The notes under the pieces: model-generated
Told to the model about the DNA's origin: nothing
What the model saw: the letters and a program-made list of their open reading frames with translations, nothing else
Databases searched by the model: none
Program-made: the position numbers and the translations under genes
Shown: piece after piece, positions 1 through 8,256 of the stretch
Layout of the letters: each line of letters opens with the position of its first letter
Position numbering within the stretch: the stretch's first letter is position 1
Assembly: GCF_000711955.1 (NCBI RefSeq)
Contig: NZ_KL543998.1
Location: 113,054-177,053, forward strand
From: Nevskia soli DSM 19509
GTDB taxonomy: Bacteria; Pseudomonadota; Gammaproteobacteria; Nevskiales; Nevskiaceae
DNA length: 64,000 nucleotides
Reading direction: 5' to 3'

Positions 1-1800
1 ATCGGCAATGTCACCGCCAATCAGTTCTTCACCAACGTGGATACCGGCAACGAACAGGTCGGCAATGTCGACATCACCGGCACCAACTTCTTCTTCTCTT
101 TGGGCGACATCTCAGGGCAGACCCTGAGCATCGGCGACCTGAGTTTCGCCGCGCCGGGCAATATCACTTTCGGCTACGACAATGCCAGCCTCAGTATCGG
201 CAATGTCAGCGTCGGCGGCGGCCTCAGCGTGGTATTGGGCAACGGCAGCCTGAGCGCCGGAAATATCGTCGCGGGTACTGGCGCCATAAGCCTGAGCGGC
301 ACACACGGAGCGATCACCGCCGGCAATCTCACCGCAAGCAGCGGCGCCGTCACGGTTGCGGACGGCAGCGGCGTGAATCTCGGCAAGGTCCTCGCCGCCG
401 GCAGCATCCAGATCAGCGCCGCCACCGGCGCCATCAGTACCGGAGACCTCACCGCCAACGGCAGCAGCAGCGGCATCAACGTGCTCGCCAGCGGCAGCGG
501 TGGCGATATCGCCCTGGGCAATCTGACGGCCAGCGGCGACATCACGCTGAGCGCGGCCCACGGCGCCCTGACCTTCGGCAACCTGGGCGGCAACAACATC
601 GCCCTGTCCACCGGTCAGGCCCTGACCATCAGCGGCCGCAGCATCAATGCCGCCGGCAGCTTCACCCTGGCCGCCGGTGGCAACACCAGCATCTCCAGCT
701 CTTCCATCGACGCCGGCAGCGCCAGCCTCACCAGCAGCGGCAGCCTGGAGATCGCCAACAGCAGCGTCATCGCCCAGGCCGTCACGCTCAATGCCAGCGG
801 CGCCATCGCCATCAGCGGCAACAGCCTGATCGGCACCACCGCCCAAAGCGGCTTGACCGGCGGCCCCCAGCCACGCGATACCGCCACCTCCAGCGTCAGC
901 CTGACCAGCGGGGCCGACATCAGCATCGATCATTCCACCCTGCGGGCGGTGCAACTGGCCCTGAACGGCAAGGGCATCCACCTGGCCAATGGCGCCGCGT
1001 TGAACGGCACCAATGTGGTCCTCACCGGCACTGGCGCCGTCGATGCCGCCGGCAGCAGCTCCAGCATCGATGCCGGGGCCCTGTCGGTCCGCGGCGGCAG
1101 TATCGATCTCACCGACGCGGTGCTTACCGTGGGCAGCGGCAGCGCAACTTTCGGCAGCGATTCCGCCCTGCTGGCCCGAATCCATGCCAAGGATCCGACA
1201 CTGCTCCTGCCGACCTCCGGTCCGAATGCCAGCTTCTCCGCCGCTGGCGGGGTCAAGCTGGGCACGCTGAGCATTGCCGGCGGCTACCTGTTCATCGAAG
1301 CCCCGGCCTTGCAGTTGCCTACCGCGCTGAGCGGCAGCACCAATATGTTCGTGGACTTCCTGCCCACCAATCCGGCGGCCTTGCTCAACGTGGACCTGAC
1401 GCAGCCGCTTCCCGGCATCGCCACCCTGGTCTTCGGCGGTACGCCGCAGACCGGCAACATCCAGGTCGGTGACGGCACCCAGACCTTCGCGCTCACCAGC
1501 AATACCAACCTGGTCTTCGCCACCTCGGGTGCGACGCTGTATCCGGACTCGATCAGCAGCAATGGCGAGGTGGTGGTGCTCGGTGACTCGGTACTGCGCA
1601 CCCCGCCGGTCGATCTGACCGACATTCCGCTGACGACAGACCAATACACCATCGACGCGCCCGATACCGGCGTCCTCGCCTACAACGGCGATCAGGGCGA
1701 CATCAACGATCCGGGCGTGAACGACGCCAACAAGGGACGTATCGACATCAAGACCAGTTCCCAGCAGACACTCAGCTGCGGCATCGGGGGGGCACAGTAA
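1..1800 (+). CDS. C-terminal part of a filamentous-haemagglutinin-like adhesin (5' truncated by window edge)
   Basis: The frame is open from the first base to the TAA at 1798-1800; a GTG at 37 is only an internal codon. The product is very rich in Gly, Ser, Ala, Asn and Ile/Leu. It has degenerate units of about 20 residues of the type GNLTASGDITLSAAHG, typical of a right-handed beta-helix in FHA/TpsA-type surface proteins. The last ~130 residues lose the repeat pattern and end in a short Cys-containing tail (LSCGIGG). No autotransporter barrel is visible, so export would be by two-partner secretion or another route (inference). It overlaps the next gene by one base, so the FecR-domain protein is probably co-translated. 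The N-terminus and any secretion domain lie outside the window. Confidence 0.75.
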   Translation: MGNVTANQFFTNVDTGNEQVGNVDITGTNFFFSLGDISGQTLSIGDLSFAAPGNITFGYDNASLSIGNVSVGGGLSVVLGNGSLSAGNIVAGTGAISLSGTHGAITAGNLTASSGAVTVADGSGVNLGKVLAAGSIQISAATGAISTGDLTANGSSSGINVLASGSGGDIALGNLTASGDITLSAAHGALTFGNLGGNNIALSTGQALTISGRSINAAGSFTLAAGGNTSISSSSIDAGSASLTSSGSLEIANSSVIAQAVTLNASGAIAISGNSLIGTTAQSGLTGGPQPRDTATSSVSLTSGADISIDHSTLRAVQLALNGKGIHLANGAALNGTNVVLTGTGAVDAAGSSSSIDAGALSVRGGSIDLTDAVLTVGSGSATFGSDSALLARIHAKDPTLLLPTSGPNASFSAAGGVKLGTLSIAGGYLFIEAPALQLPTALSGSTNMFVDFLPTNPAALLNVDLTQPLPGIATLVFGGTPQTGNIQVGDGTQTFALTSNTNLVFATSGATLYPDSISSNGEVVVLGDSVLRTPPVDLTDIPLTTDQYTIDAPDTGVLAYNGDQGDINDPGVNDANKGRIDIKTSSQQTLSCGIGGAQ

Positions 1801-2612
1801 TGCTCGCTCGGCCCTTTTGCGCAGCCACCTTGCTGCTCCTGTCGTTGCCCGCGCTGGCGGCCACTCCTGCCGCTGCCCCGGCGCCCACGCCGGCGGCGAA
1901 CGTGACGCTGGTGACCGGTCGTGGCACCGCCTCGGCCACTGCCGGCAGCATCCGTACCCTGGCCAAAGGCGACGCGGTCTATTCCGGGGAAATCGTCCAC
2001 TCCAGCGCCAACAGCTATGTCGACCTGAAATTCAGCGACGGCGGTTATTTCCTGCTGCGGCCCAACAGCCGTTTCCAGGTGGTGGATTTCGCCAACCACA
2101 GTGGAACCACTGAAGCCCCCACCCCGCCTCCCGAAACTCCGGCCGCCCCGGTGCCGGCGCCATCCCCGGCCGCTCCCGCGGCACCGCTGCAGGCAAAACC
2201 GCAGGACACGCAGAACGGAGCCTCGCGTGCGTTCTTCAGCTTGCTCAAGGGCGGTTTCCGCTCGATCAGCGGCCTGATCGGCAAGATCAATCACGACGAA
2301 TACCAGGTGTCCACGCCGGTCGCCACCATCGGCATTCGCGGCACCGACTACCTCGTGGTGATCTGCGACGCCACCTGCGCCACCGATCCGCAGATCGTCG
2401 CCGTGCTGCCGCCCGGCATCAATCCGCTGGGCGGGATCGTCTCCACCGTGTACGCCCACAGCATCGTGGTCACCGATGCCGGCGGCACGGTGACCCTGCT
2501 GGAAGGCCAGTACCTGCTGGTGCTGCCGGACGGCACCAACATCCTGCTGCCGCTGGAGCCGCATTTCCTGCACGTCGATCCTACCCCCAACCCAGCGACT
2601 TGCGCGGGGTGA
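1800..2612 (+). CDS. FecR-domain secreted protein
   Basis: 270 residues. A clear Sec signal peptide (Arg near the start, a Leu/Ala core, ALA-A cleavage near residue 21) is followed by a FecR-type domain around residues 33-95 (VTLVTGRGTA..., DLKFSDGGYFLLRPNSRF). A Pro/Ala-rich linker covers about residues 103-135, and a second conserved segment has VATIGIRGTDYLV near residue 180. FecR domains outside the iron-sigma system are common beside large repeat adhesins and are thought to act in the envelope. The ATG overlaps the adhesin stop (TAATG). There is no sigma factor or TonB receptor nearby, so a role in siderophore signalling is unlikely; a surface or assembly partner of the adhesin is the inference. 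Confidence 0.75.
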   Translation: MLARPFCAATLLLLSLPALAATPAAAPAPTPAANVTLVTGRGTASATAGSIRTLAKGDAVYSGEIVHSSANSYVDLKFSDGGYFLLRPNSRFQVVDFANHSGTTEAPTPPPETPAAPVPAPSPAAPAAPLQAKPQDTQNGASRAFFSLLKGGFRSISGLIGKINHDEYQVSTPVATIGIRGTDYLVVICDATCATDPQIVAVLPPGINPLGGIVSTVYAHSIVVTDAGGTVTLLEGQYLLVLPDGTNILLPLEPHFLHVDPTPNPATCAG

Positions 2613-2628
2613 GGGGTGAGAGCCCGCG

Positions 2629-2659
2629 CTTGGGCGATGACTAAATGTCATCGCCCAAG
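2629..2659 (+). terminator. Perfect 13-bp hairpin after the adhesin/FecR pair
   Basis: CTTGGGCGATGAC and its exact reverse complement flank a 5-nt TAAAT loop, 17 bases after the FecR stop. There is no T-run after the stem, so it may be an attenuator or RNA-stabilising hairpin rather than a classical intrinsic terminator. Confidence 0.5.
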
Positions 2660-2725
2660 GGGCCGAATGCCCGGCCGCGACCGCTCCGCCAGACCCCATG
2701 GGAGCAGCCAAACGGAATCGTCGGC

Positions 2726-2734
2726 TGCTAATAT
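2726..2734 (+). promoter_or_regulatory. Extended -10 promoter, possibly giving a leaderless sapC-like mRNA
   Basis: TGCTAATAT is an extended -10 (TGn plus TAATAT) that ends 6 bases before the ATG at 2741. Initiation at the usual 6-8 bases downstream would place the 5' end at or next to the start codon. No Shine-Dalgarno sequence is visible. The -35 match is poor, as expected for an extended -10. Confidence 0.4.
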
Positions 2735-2740
2735 CTCCCC

Positions 2741-3511
2741 ATGAACCAGATCACCATGCAACTGCCTCCGGGCTATACCTCGCTCACCGCGCTCGACCGC
2801 CACAAGCACGCCGGCCTGGCGCTGCTCCCCAACCGCAACTACGCCTGGTGCGGCAAGCTCAACAGCGTGTTCCTCAATGCAGTGGAACTGAGCAAGGCCT
2901 GCGTCGACTATCCCATCGCCTTTGTACGTGAAAGCAATAGCGGCGAATATCTGCCGGTGGCGCTGCTCGGGCTACGTACGGGCGACAACCTGTTTGTCGA
3001 CGACAAAGGCCAGTGGCGGATACGCACCTACCTACCCGCCTACGTTCGCCGTTACCCGTTCTGCATCGCCGAGGTTCCGGCCCCGGATGGGGGAGAGACG
3101 CAGCGCCTGATCTGCGTCCAGGAAGACCAGCTCGGGCCCTCTGCGAAGCCGTATTTCGACGCCAAGGGCGAACCCACCGAAGACTGGACGACGCCCAAGA
3201 ACCTGATCGAATCGTCCGAGAGCGCACGCCAGCAGACGCGTGCCTTCACCCGCCGGCTGGAAGCATTCGGGCTGTTGGAACCATTCGACGCTCTGGCGCT
3301 TCCCCAGGGTGGCGGCCAGCAGATGCGCCTGCTGGGCCTGCACCGCGTCAACGAGGAAAAGCTCAACGCCCTCGGGGCCCGCGAGCAGAAGCTGTTGATG
3401 AACAAGGGTGAAATGCGCGCCGTTTACGCCCACCTGCTGTCGCTGGAAAACTTCGCACGCTTGCTCGACATGACGGCGGAGCTCGATGGGCGTCGAAATC
3501 CGGCTAACTGA
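2741..3511 (+). CDS. SapC family protein
   Basis: 256 residues that fit the SapC family (PF07277) over the full length: an N-terminal HAGLALLPNRNYAWC segment, the central LPAYVRRYPFCIA motif near residues 95-107, and a C-terminal region with LLGLHRVNEEKLNAL. The family is named after a Campylobacter S-layer locus and is often found beside 2OG oxygenases, halogenases or sulfotransferases; its biochemistry is not established. No signal peptide is seen. The gene overlaps the sulfotransferase-like gene by 26 bases, so the two are translationally coupled and probably act together, perhaps in modifying a surface glycan or peptide (inference). Confidence 0.75.
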   Translation: MNQITMQLPPGYTSLTALDRHKHAGLALLPNRNYAWCGKLNSVFLNAVELSKACVDYPIAFVRESNSGEYLPVALLGLRTGDNLFVDDKGQWRIRTYLPAYVRRYPFCIAEVPAPDGGETQRLICVQEDQLGPSAKPYFDAKGEPTEDWTTPKNLIESSESARQQTRAFTRRLEAFGLLEPFDALALPQGGGQQMRLLGLHRVNEEKLNALGAREQKLLMNKGEMRAVYAHLLSLENFARLLDMTAELDGRRNPAN

Positions 3512-4574
3512 CCGCGAGCTGCCCGTCTCGCCGGTTTTCATCGATTTCCTTGCCCACATCCTGGATGGCCGGCCCTTCGACGACCGCGAATGGGCCGACC
3601 AGACTTCCGAAGCCCTCAACTTCGGCTTGCCCGAGCTGCAGCGCCGGGCCGAGGCCGCCGCTCCAGGGGTGATGAACGACGCGCGCGGCCGTGCCCATAT
3701 CGGCCGCGCCTACAGCCTGCTGCTGGCCCTGCTGACCGGTGATTTCGCGCCGATCGGCGAACTGCAGCAGCGCTTCCATTTCATCAACGTCATCGGCATC
3801 CCGCGCACCGGAGGCTCCTATCTCACCGCGGAGCTGTACCGCGCCCTGGGCATCGCGCCGCACAGCGTGCCCTTTGCGCTGGCCCACGACGGCTTTCCCG
3901 AAGCCGGTCCGTTCGAGATCGCCCCGCAGGCGAACAGCTGGGTACGCAGCCTGCACACCATGGCCGAGTACCTGAGCATGGTCGAGCTGTACTTCGGCGC
4001 GCGCACGCCGCACCAGGGCCGCATCGTGGTGCCGAAGAAACTGACCAAGGGCATCTATGCCGGCGGCTTCTTCCACCGCATCCTGGGCGAAGCAGTGGAG
4101 CATCTCATCACCCTGCGCCACCCGGTCGCGGCCTGCGTCTCCAGCTACGAGAAATCAGGCGGCCTGCCCGCCGACGGCCGTTTCGCCATCCGCTCCAATA
4201 TCGAGGACTGGTGCCGGCGTGATCTGCTCTACACCGGCTGCACCGCCGAGGAGCTGGTGCGGATGGATTACTTCGACGCCTACCTGCGCTACTGGGAGCA
4301 GTACCACTACTACATCGCCACCACCGGCCTCTCCGCCAACCGCGAAATGCGCGTGGTGGTGTACGGCAAGGAACGCTTGCAGGCGCAGGCTGCGGCCTTT
4401 CATCAGCGCTACGGCAGCAAGCTGGCGCCGGGCCAATTCAAGATCAGCGACACGGCGCGGCAACGCCATCCGGACTGGGTCGAGCGGGCCGCGCCGGCCT
4501 TGCAACGCGTGGCTGCGCTATGGGAGCGGATCGGCATTCCATTTCCCCTGCAGGAGATGGCCGAATGCTGGTGA
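3486..4574 (+). CDS. Sulfotransferase-like P-loop protein
   Basis: 362 residues. A PAPS-binding-type P-loop is seen near residue 105 (GIPRTGGSYL), followed by an arginine in ITLRHPVAACVSSY near residue 210 that matches the 3'-phosphate-binding loop of sulfotransferases. The ~100 N-terminal residues are not recognisable. The assignment rests on these two motifs; the acceptor is unknown. The gene starts inside the sapC-like gene and ends 10 bases before the glycosyltransferase. A PAPS-dependent enzyme sharing an operon with a glycosyltransferase suggests sulfation of a glycan or lipid (inference). Confidence 0.6.
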   Translation: MGVEIRLTDRELPVSPVFIDFLAHILDGRPFDDREWADQTSEALNFGLPELQRRAEAAAPGVMNDARGRAHIGRAYSLLLALLTGDFAPIGELQQRFHFINVIGIPRTGGSYLTAELYRALGIAPHSVPFALAHDGFPEAGPFEIAPQANSWVRSLHTMAEYLSMVELYFGARTPHQGRIVVPKKLTKGIYAGGFFHRILGEAVEHLITLRHPVAACVSSYEKSGGLPADGRFAIRSNIEDWCRRDLLYTGCTAEELVRMDYFDAYLRYWEQYHYYIATTGLSANREMRVVVYGKERLQAQAAAFHQRYGSKLAPGQFKISDTARQRHPDWVERAAPALQRVAALWERIGIPFPLQEMAECW

Positions 4575-4584
4575 ATTCCGCCTG

Positions 4585-5763
4585 ATGGCCAGGATCCTGC
4601 TGGCCTGGGAGCTCGGCGGCGGCTACGGCCATCTGGCCAGCCTGCGTATCGCCGCCCGGCAGCTGCGCGCCGCCGGCCATGACTGCCTGTTCGCGGTGCG
4701 CCTGCTGGAAAACGCCGCCGAATTCCTCGAGCCCGAACTCGGCCCGGTGTTGCAAGCGCCGGTACGCCTGGGCAATGGGCGCAATCCGGTGGAGCTGCAG
4801 CTGAGCTACGCCAGCCTGCTGCACAACGTCGGCTTCGACGACCCAACGGGACTGTCCGCGCGCATCGCCGCCTGGCGCGAGCTGATGCGCACCTGGAAGG
4901 TGGATCGGCTGGTGGTGGACCACAGCCCCATCGCGCTCATCGCCGCGCGCAGCCTGGGCATTCCGGCTGCCGCCATCGGCAGCGGCTTCGACCTGCCGCC
5001 GCTGCGGCAACCCTACCCCAGCTTCCAGCCCTGGGCGCCGGTACCGGAAGCGCAGCTCCTGCGCAACGAGGAGCAGGTGCTGCTCGAACTGAACAGTGCG
5101 CTGCAACGACTCGGCCTGGCGCCTTACGAAAACCTGCAGGCGATCTACGTCGGTTGCGCCCGCGCCCTCCTCACCTATCCCGAACTGGACCACTACGACA
5201 CGCCCCGCGCGGAACCCTACCTCGGCGTGCCGGACTATTCCCTGGGTGCGGCGCCCATCTGGCCGGCCGGCAATGCGCCGCGCGTACTGGCCTACCTGCG
5301 CCCGCATCCCCAGCTGGAAGCCATGCTCAAGGCGCTCTCCGCCAGCAAGGCGCGCGTGCTGCTGCGCATCGCCGAAATCGAACCCGAAAAGATCAGGCCC
5401 TGGCTGCGGCCGGGTTTCGAAGTCGTCGGCCAGTCGATCAACCTGCGCCAGGCGGCGCAGGAATGCGAAGCCTACCTGCACTATGCGGCGCACGGCACCG
5501 TGGCGGAGATGCTGCTCGCCGGCAAGCCGGGGGTGTTGTGGCCCGACAACCTGGAACGCAGCCTGGTGGCGCGCCGCGCCGAGCAACTTGGCGCTGCCTT
5601 GGTGGCACCGAGGCAGGGAACATTCGACGCGGGCACGGCTCTGGAGCAAGCACTAAGCGATACCGGCCTGCGCCACGGCGCGGAGAAATTCGCGCTGCGC
5701 TACCGCGCGCACAGCCGCGCGGCAATTCCACAAAAATTGATGGGACGCCTGCTGCCGGCTTGA
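4585..5763 (+). CDS. GT1-like (UGT/MGT-type) glycosyltransferase
   Basis: 392 residues. The N-terminus ARILLAWELGGGYGHLASL is the first Rossmann strand and glycine loop of a GT-B glycosyltransferase. Near residue 295 the segment CEAYLHYAAHGTVAEMLLAGKPGVLWPDNLE corresponds to the nucleotide-sugar-binding signature of UGT/MGT enzymes, with a His-Gly-Thr core. The ATG at 4585 was chosen because homology begins there, although the frame is open much further upstream through the previous gene. It is the last gene of the SapC/sulfotransferase operon and converges on ubiI with only 10 bases between the stops. Donor and acceptor cannot be read from the sequence. Confidence 0.7.
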   Translation: MARILLAWELGGGYGHLASLRIAARQLRAAGHDCLFAVRLLENAAEFLEPELGPVLQAPVRLGNGRNPVELQLSYASLLHNVGFDDPTGLSARIAAWRELMRTWKVDRLVVDHSPIALIAARSLGIPAAAIGSGFDLPPLRQPYPSFQPWAPVPEAQLLRNEEQVLLELNSALQRLGLAPYENLQAIYVGCARALLTYPELDHYDTPRAEPYLGVPDYSLGAAPIWPAGNAPRVLAYLRPHPQLEAMLKALSASKARVLLRIAEIEPEKIRPWLRPGFEVVGQSINLRQAAQECEAYLHYAAHGTVAEMLLAGKPGVLWPDNLERSLVARRAEQLGAALVAPRQGTFDAGTALEQALSDTGLRHGAEKFALRYRAHSRAAIPQKLMGRLLPA

Positions 5764-5773
5764 AGCGCCGCGC

Positions 5774-6946
5774 TCAGGCGTTCGCCGCCTGCCGCGCCAA
5801 CCAGGCCTTGAGCGGCCCAAGCCTGCCCACCGCCTCCATGCCCAGGCCGAGGACCGCCTTCAGCCCCGGCACACGCAGACGGAAGGCACGGTAGAGACCG
5901 TCGGTCAGCGTCAACATCTCCAGGTTCGCCGCCTTGCGCGCACGCGCATAACGCTGCAGATTGCGCAGACCGGCCCAGTCACGCCCGGCATCGCGCGATA
6001 CCGCCAGCGTCCGCGCCAGCTCCTGCACATCGGCGAAGCCCAGGTTCACACCCTGGCCGGCCAGCGGATGAATGGCATGGGCGGCGTCGCCGACCAGGAC
6101 CAGGCCCGGCCGCACATAATCCTGGGCATGCAGCAGGCGCAGGGGAAAGGAAATGCGCGGCGTGGCGTCGAGCACCTCACCCAACGCATGCTCCAGCGCC
6201 TCACCCAGCCTGGCCAGGAACGCGGCATCGTCCAGCGCCAGCAGCTCCTGCGCCAAGGCCTCTTCCGCCGACCAGACGATGGAGCAGCGTCCATCCGCGA
6301 GCGGCAGGAAAGCCAGCGGCCCGCTCGACAGGAAACGCTGCCAGGCCGTGGCGCGGTGCGGCTGCTGCGTGCGTACATGGCAGACGATGGCGCGCTGCGC
6401 ATAACCCCAGCCCACCGTATCGATGCCGGCCAGCCCGCGCAGCTGCGACTCGGCGCCGTCCGCGGCCACCACCAGTGGCGCCCGCAGCTCGCGCCCATCG
6501 GACAGCCGCAAGATTGTTCCGGCTTCGCCGAATACCGCGGACTCGATCGCAGCGCGCTCGTAGCGGACCACACCATCCAGTTTGGCCCACAGCCGGTCCA
6601 CCACCAGGCTGTGCTCCACGATCCAGCCCAGTTCGGCCCGCCCGGTATCGGCGCAATCGAAGCGCAAGGCATGCTCCGGCCCACGCTCCCATACACGCAT
6701 CGCGCCATACGGACTGGCGCGCCGGGCAAGCACTTCCGGCCAGACGCCCAGGCCATCCAGCAGGCGCGCGGAATGCGGCGCCAATGCATAAACGCGCAAA
6801 TCGTAGCCTGCGGGATCGTAGGCCGGCGGTGCGCTGCCGCGTTCCAGCAGGGCGACCTCGAAACCCTGCTGCGACAGGGCCAATGCCGCCGCTGCGCCGA
6901 CCGGGCCGCCGCCCACGACAATGATCTGATGCTGGAGGGTACTCAC
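5774..6946 (-). CDS. ubiI: UbiH/UbiF/VisC/COQ6 family FAD hydroxylase, UbiI position
   Basis: 390 residues, a normal length. It has an N-terminal FAD dinucleotide motif GGGPVGAAAALALSQQG, the class A flavoprotein monooxygenase DG motif (VVAADGAESQLR), and the C-terminal GD motif VLVGDAAHAIHPLAGQGVNLGFADV. Such enzymes hydroxylate the ring of octaprenyl-phenol intermediates in ubiquinone synthesis; by position after ubiH it corresponds to UbiI/VisC (C5 hydroxylase in E. coli). The ring position cannot be fixed from sequence alone. The start is GTG, overlapping the ubiH stop by 4 bases (GTGA), so the two are translationally coupled. Confidence 0.82.
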   Translation of the reverse strand: MSTLQHQIIVVGGGPVGAAAALALSQQGFEVALLERGSAPPAYDPAGYDLRVYALAPHSARLLDGLGVWPEVLARRASPYGAMRVWERGPEHALRFDCADTGRAELGWIVEHSLVVDRLWAKLDGVVRYERAAIESAVFGEAGTILRLSDGRELRAPLVVAADGAESQLRGLAGIDTVGWGYAQRAIVCHVRTQQPHRATAWQRFLSSGPLAFLPLADGRCSIVWSAEEALAQELLALDDAAFLARLGEALEHALGEVLDATPRISFPLRLLHAQDYVRPGLVLVGDAAHAIHPLAGQGVNLGFADVQELARTLAVSRDAGRDWAGLRNLQRYARARKAANLEMLTLTDGLYRAFRLRVPGLKAVLGLGMEAVGRLGPLKAWLARQAANA

Positions 6947-8229
6947 GATGCGCGCGGCAAGCCGAGGTGCCCCAGGTGTTGCCGCAGCACCGCCCCACGC
7001 AGCGGCGGCGCCAGCTCCACCGCCACCAGCCCCCAGTGGCGCGCCTGCGCCAGGAACGGCACGCGATTGGAAAAGGCGCGCACCATCAGATCGGTGAAAT
7101 CGCTGACCCGGCCGCGATCCTGTTCGCGGCGCGCCGCATAGGCGGCAAGCGTCGCGGCCGCGCCCGGATCCTGGGCACCTGCGATTTCGACGGCGAGCGA
7201 GGCCACATCGCGCAGGCCCAGGTTGAAACCCTGCGCCGCCACCGGATGCAGGCTCTGCGCGGCATTGCCGATGAACACCGTGCGCGGCGCCGTCAGGCTG
7301 CCGCTCAACACCCGCGCCAGGGGATGCGACCAGCGCCGCCCCAGTTCCACGAAACGGCCCAGGCGGCCGCCGAAACAGTCCTGCGCCTGCGCCAGGTACG
7401 CCGCATCATCCAGCGCCATCCGCGCCTCGACCTGCTCGTCCGGCACGGTCCACACCAGCGAGGCGGCATCGTCCGGCTTGGGAATCAGCGCGATGGGACC
7501 ATCCGGCGTGAAGCGCTCGTAGGCCACGCCCTGGTGCGGGCGCGACAAGCGCACTGAGCTGACAATGGCGTGTTGCGCATATTCGCGGCGCTCCGCGGCG
7601 ATGCCCAGCAGATCGCGCACGGCTGAACGTGCGCCATCTGCGGCAACCACCAGCCGCGCCGCAAGCGTCCGGCTGCCACCGGCCGCATCGATATCCAGTT
7701 CCACCGACTGCTCGCCGGTCCGCATGGCGGACAGGCGTGCCGGTTGCAGCAGTGTCAGGTTCGGCAGCTGCGCCATGCGCGTCGACAGCACGGCGCCGAT
7801 GGCGCGCAAGGGCACGTTGTAACCCAGCGCCTCCAGCCCCGCCTCGGCCGCCGCGAAACGCGCCGTGCCGAAACGGCCGCGCTCTGAAATATGCGTCGCC
7901 ACGATCGGCGCAGCTTCCGCGCGCATCGCCTCCCATACGCCATAGCCGCCGAAGATGCGGCGGCTGGCGTCGTTGAGCGCGATGCAGCGCTCGTCCCAGG
8001 GCGGTCCCGACACGGGGCCCGAGCGTAGCGAGGTGGATGCGGGAGGGGCCGCCGGGCTCGTGCCTACCGAGGAGACCGGACCAGGATTCATCCGAGCGCG
8101 AGCAGGCGCGCTCGGCGGCGGCTCGGCGGCTTCGACCAGCACCACACGCAGCGGCGACGCGGCCAGCGCCACCGCCAGGCTGGCGCCGACCAGACCGCCG
8201 CCGATGATCGCAATGTCGTAGTCGTTCAC
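6943..8229 (-). CDS. ubiH: 2-octaprenyl-6-methoxyphenyl hydroxylase UbiH with an extra internal segment
   Basis: 428 residues, about 35 longer than usual. It has the FAD-binding motif IIGGGLVGASLAVAL at the start, VVAADGARSAVRDLLG in the middle, and a GNAAQSLHPVAAQGFNLGLRDV GD-type motif in which N replaces the usual D. Role: C6 hydroxylation in aerobic ubiquinone biosynthesis. Between the first beta-alpha-beta unit and the conserved DERCIALND segment there is a Pro/Ser/Ala-rich insertion (residues ~39-76) absent from typical UbiH. The start codon is GTG with a weak ribosome-binding site. It lies downstream of two DUF3667 genes and is coupled to ubiI. Confidence 0.83.
   Translation of the reverse strand: MNDYDIAIIGGGLVGASLAVALAASPLRVVLVEAAEPPPSAPARARMNPGPVSSVGTSPAAPPASTSLRSGPVSGPPWDERCIALNDASRRIFGGYGVWEAMRAEAAPIVATHISERGRFGTARFAAAEAGLEALGYNVPLRAIGAVLSTRMAQLPNLTLLQPARLSAMRTGEQSVELDIDAAGGSRTLAARLVVAADGARSAVRDLLGIAAERREYAQHAIVSSVRLSRPHQGVAYERFTPDGPIALIPKPDDAASLVWTVPDEQVEARMALDDAAYLAQAQDCFGGRLGRFVELGRRWSHPLARVLSGSLTAPRTVFIGNAAQSLHPVAAQGFNLGLRDVASLAVEIAGAQDPGAAATLAAYAARREQDRGRVSDFTDLMVRAFSNRVPFLAQARHWGLVAVELAPPLRGAVLRQHLGHLGLPRAS
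8002..8115 (-). repeat. In-frame ~110-bp palindrome-rich insertion inside ubiH
   Basis: This stretch encodes about 36 extra Pro/Ser/Gly/Ala residues (for example PARARMNPGPVSSVGTSPAA) at a loop where E. coli UbiH has about a dozen. Its DNA contains CCGAGCGTAGCGAGG and GGGCTCGTGCC motifs that resemble intergenic palindromic repeats of Xanthomonadales more than coding sequence. It keeps the reading frame. It is probably a repeat element that inserted in frame; this is inference from composition. Confidence 0.45.
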
Positions 8230-8256
8230 AGGATTGGCCGTTGGAAGTTCGGGGAG

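Noticed and set aside
112..1644. Long open frame on the minus strand opposite the adhesin (510 codons)
   Set aside because: It mirrors the repetitive adhesin gene, is extremely rich in Ala/Gly/Arg/Gln without any motif, and has no ribosome-binding site or neighbours on that strand.
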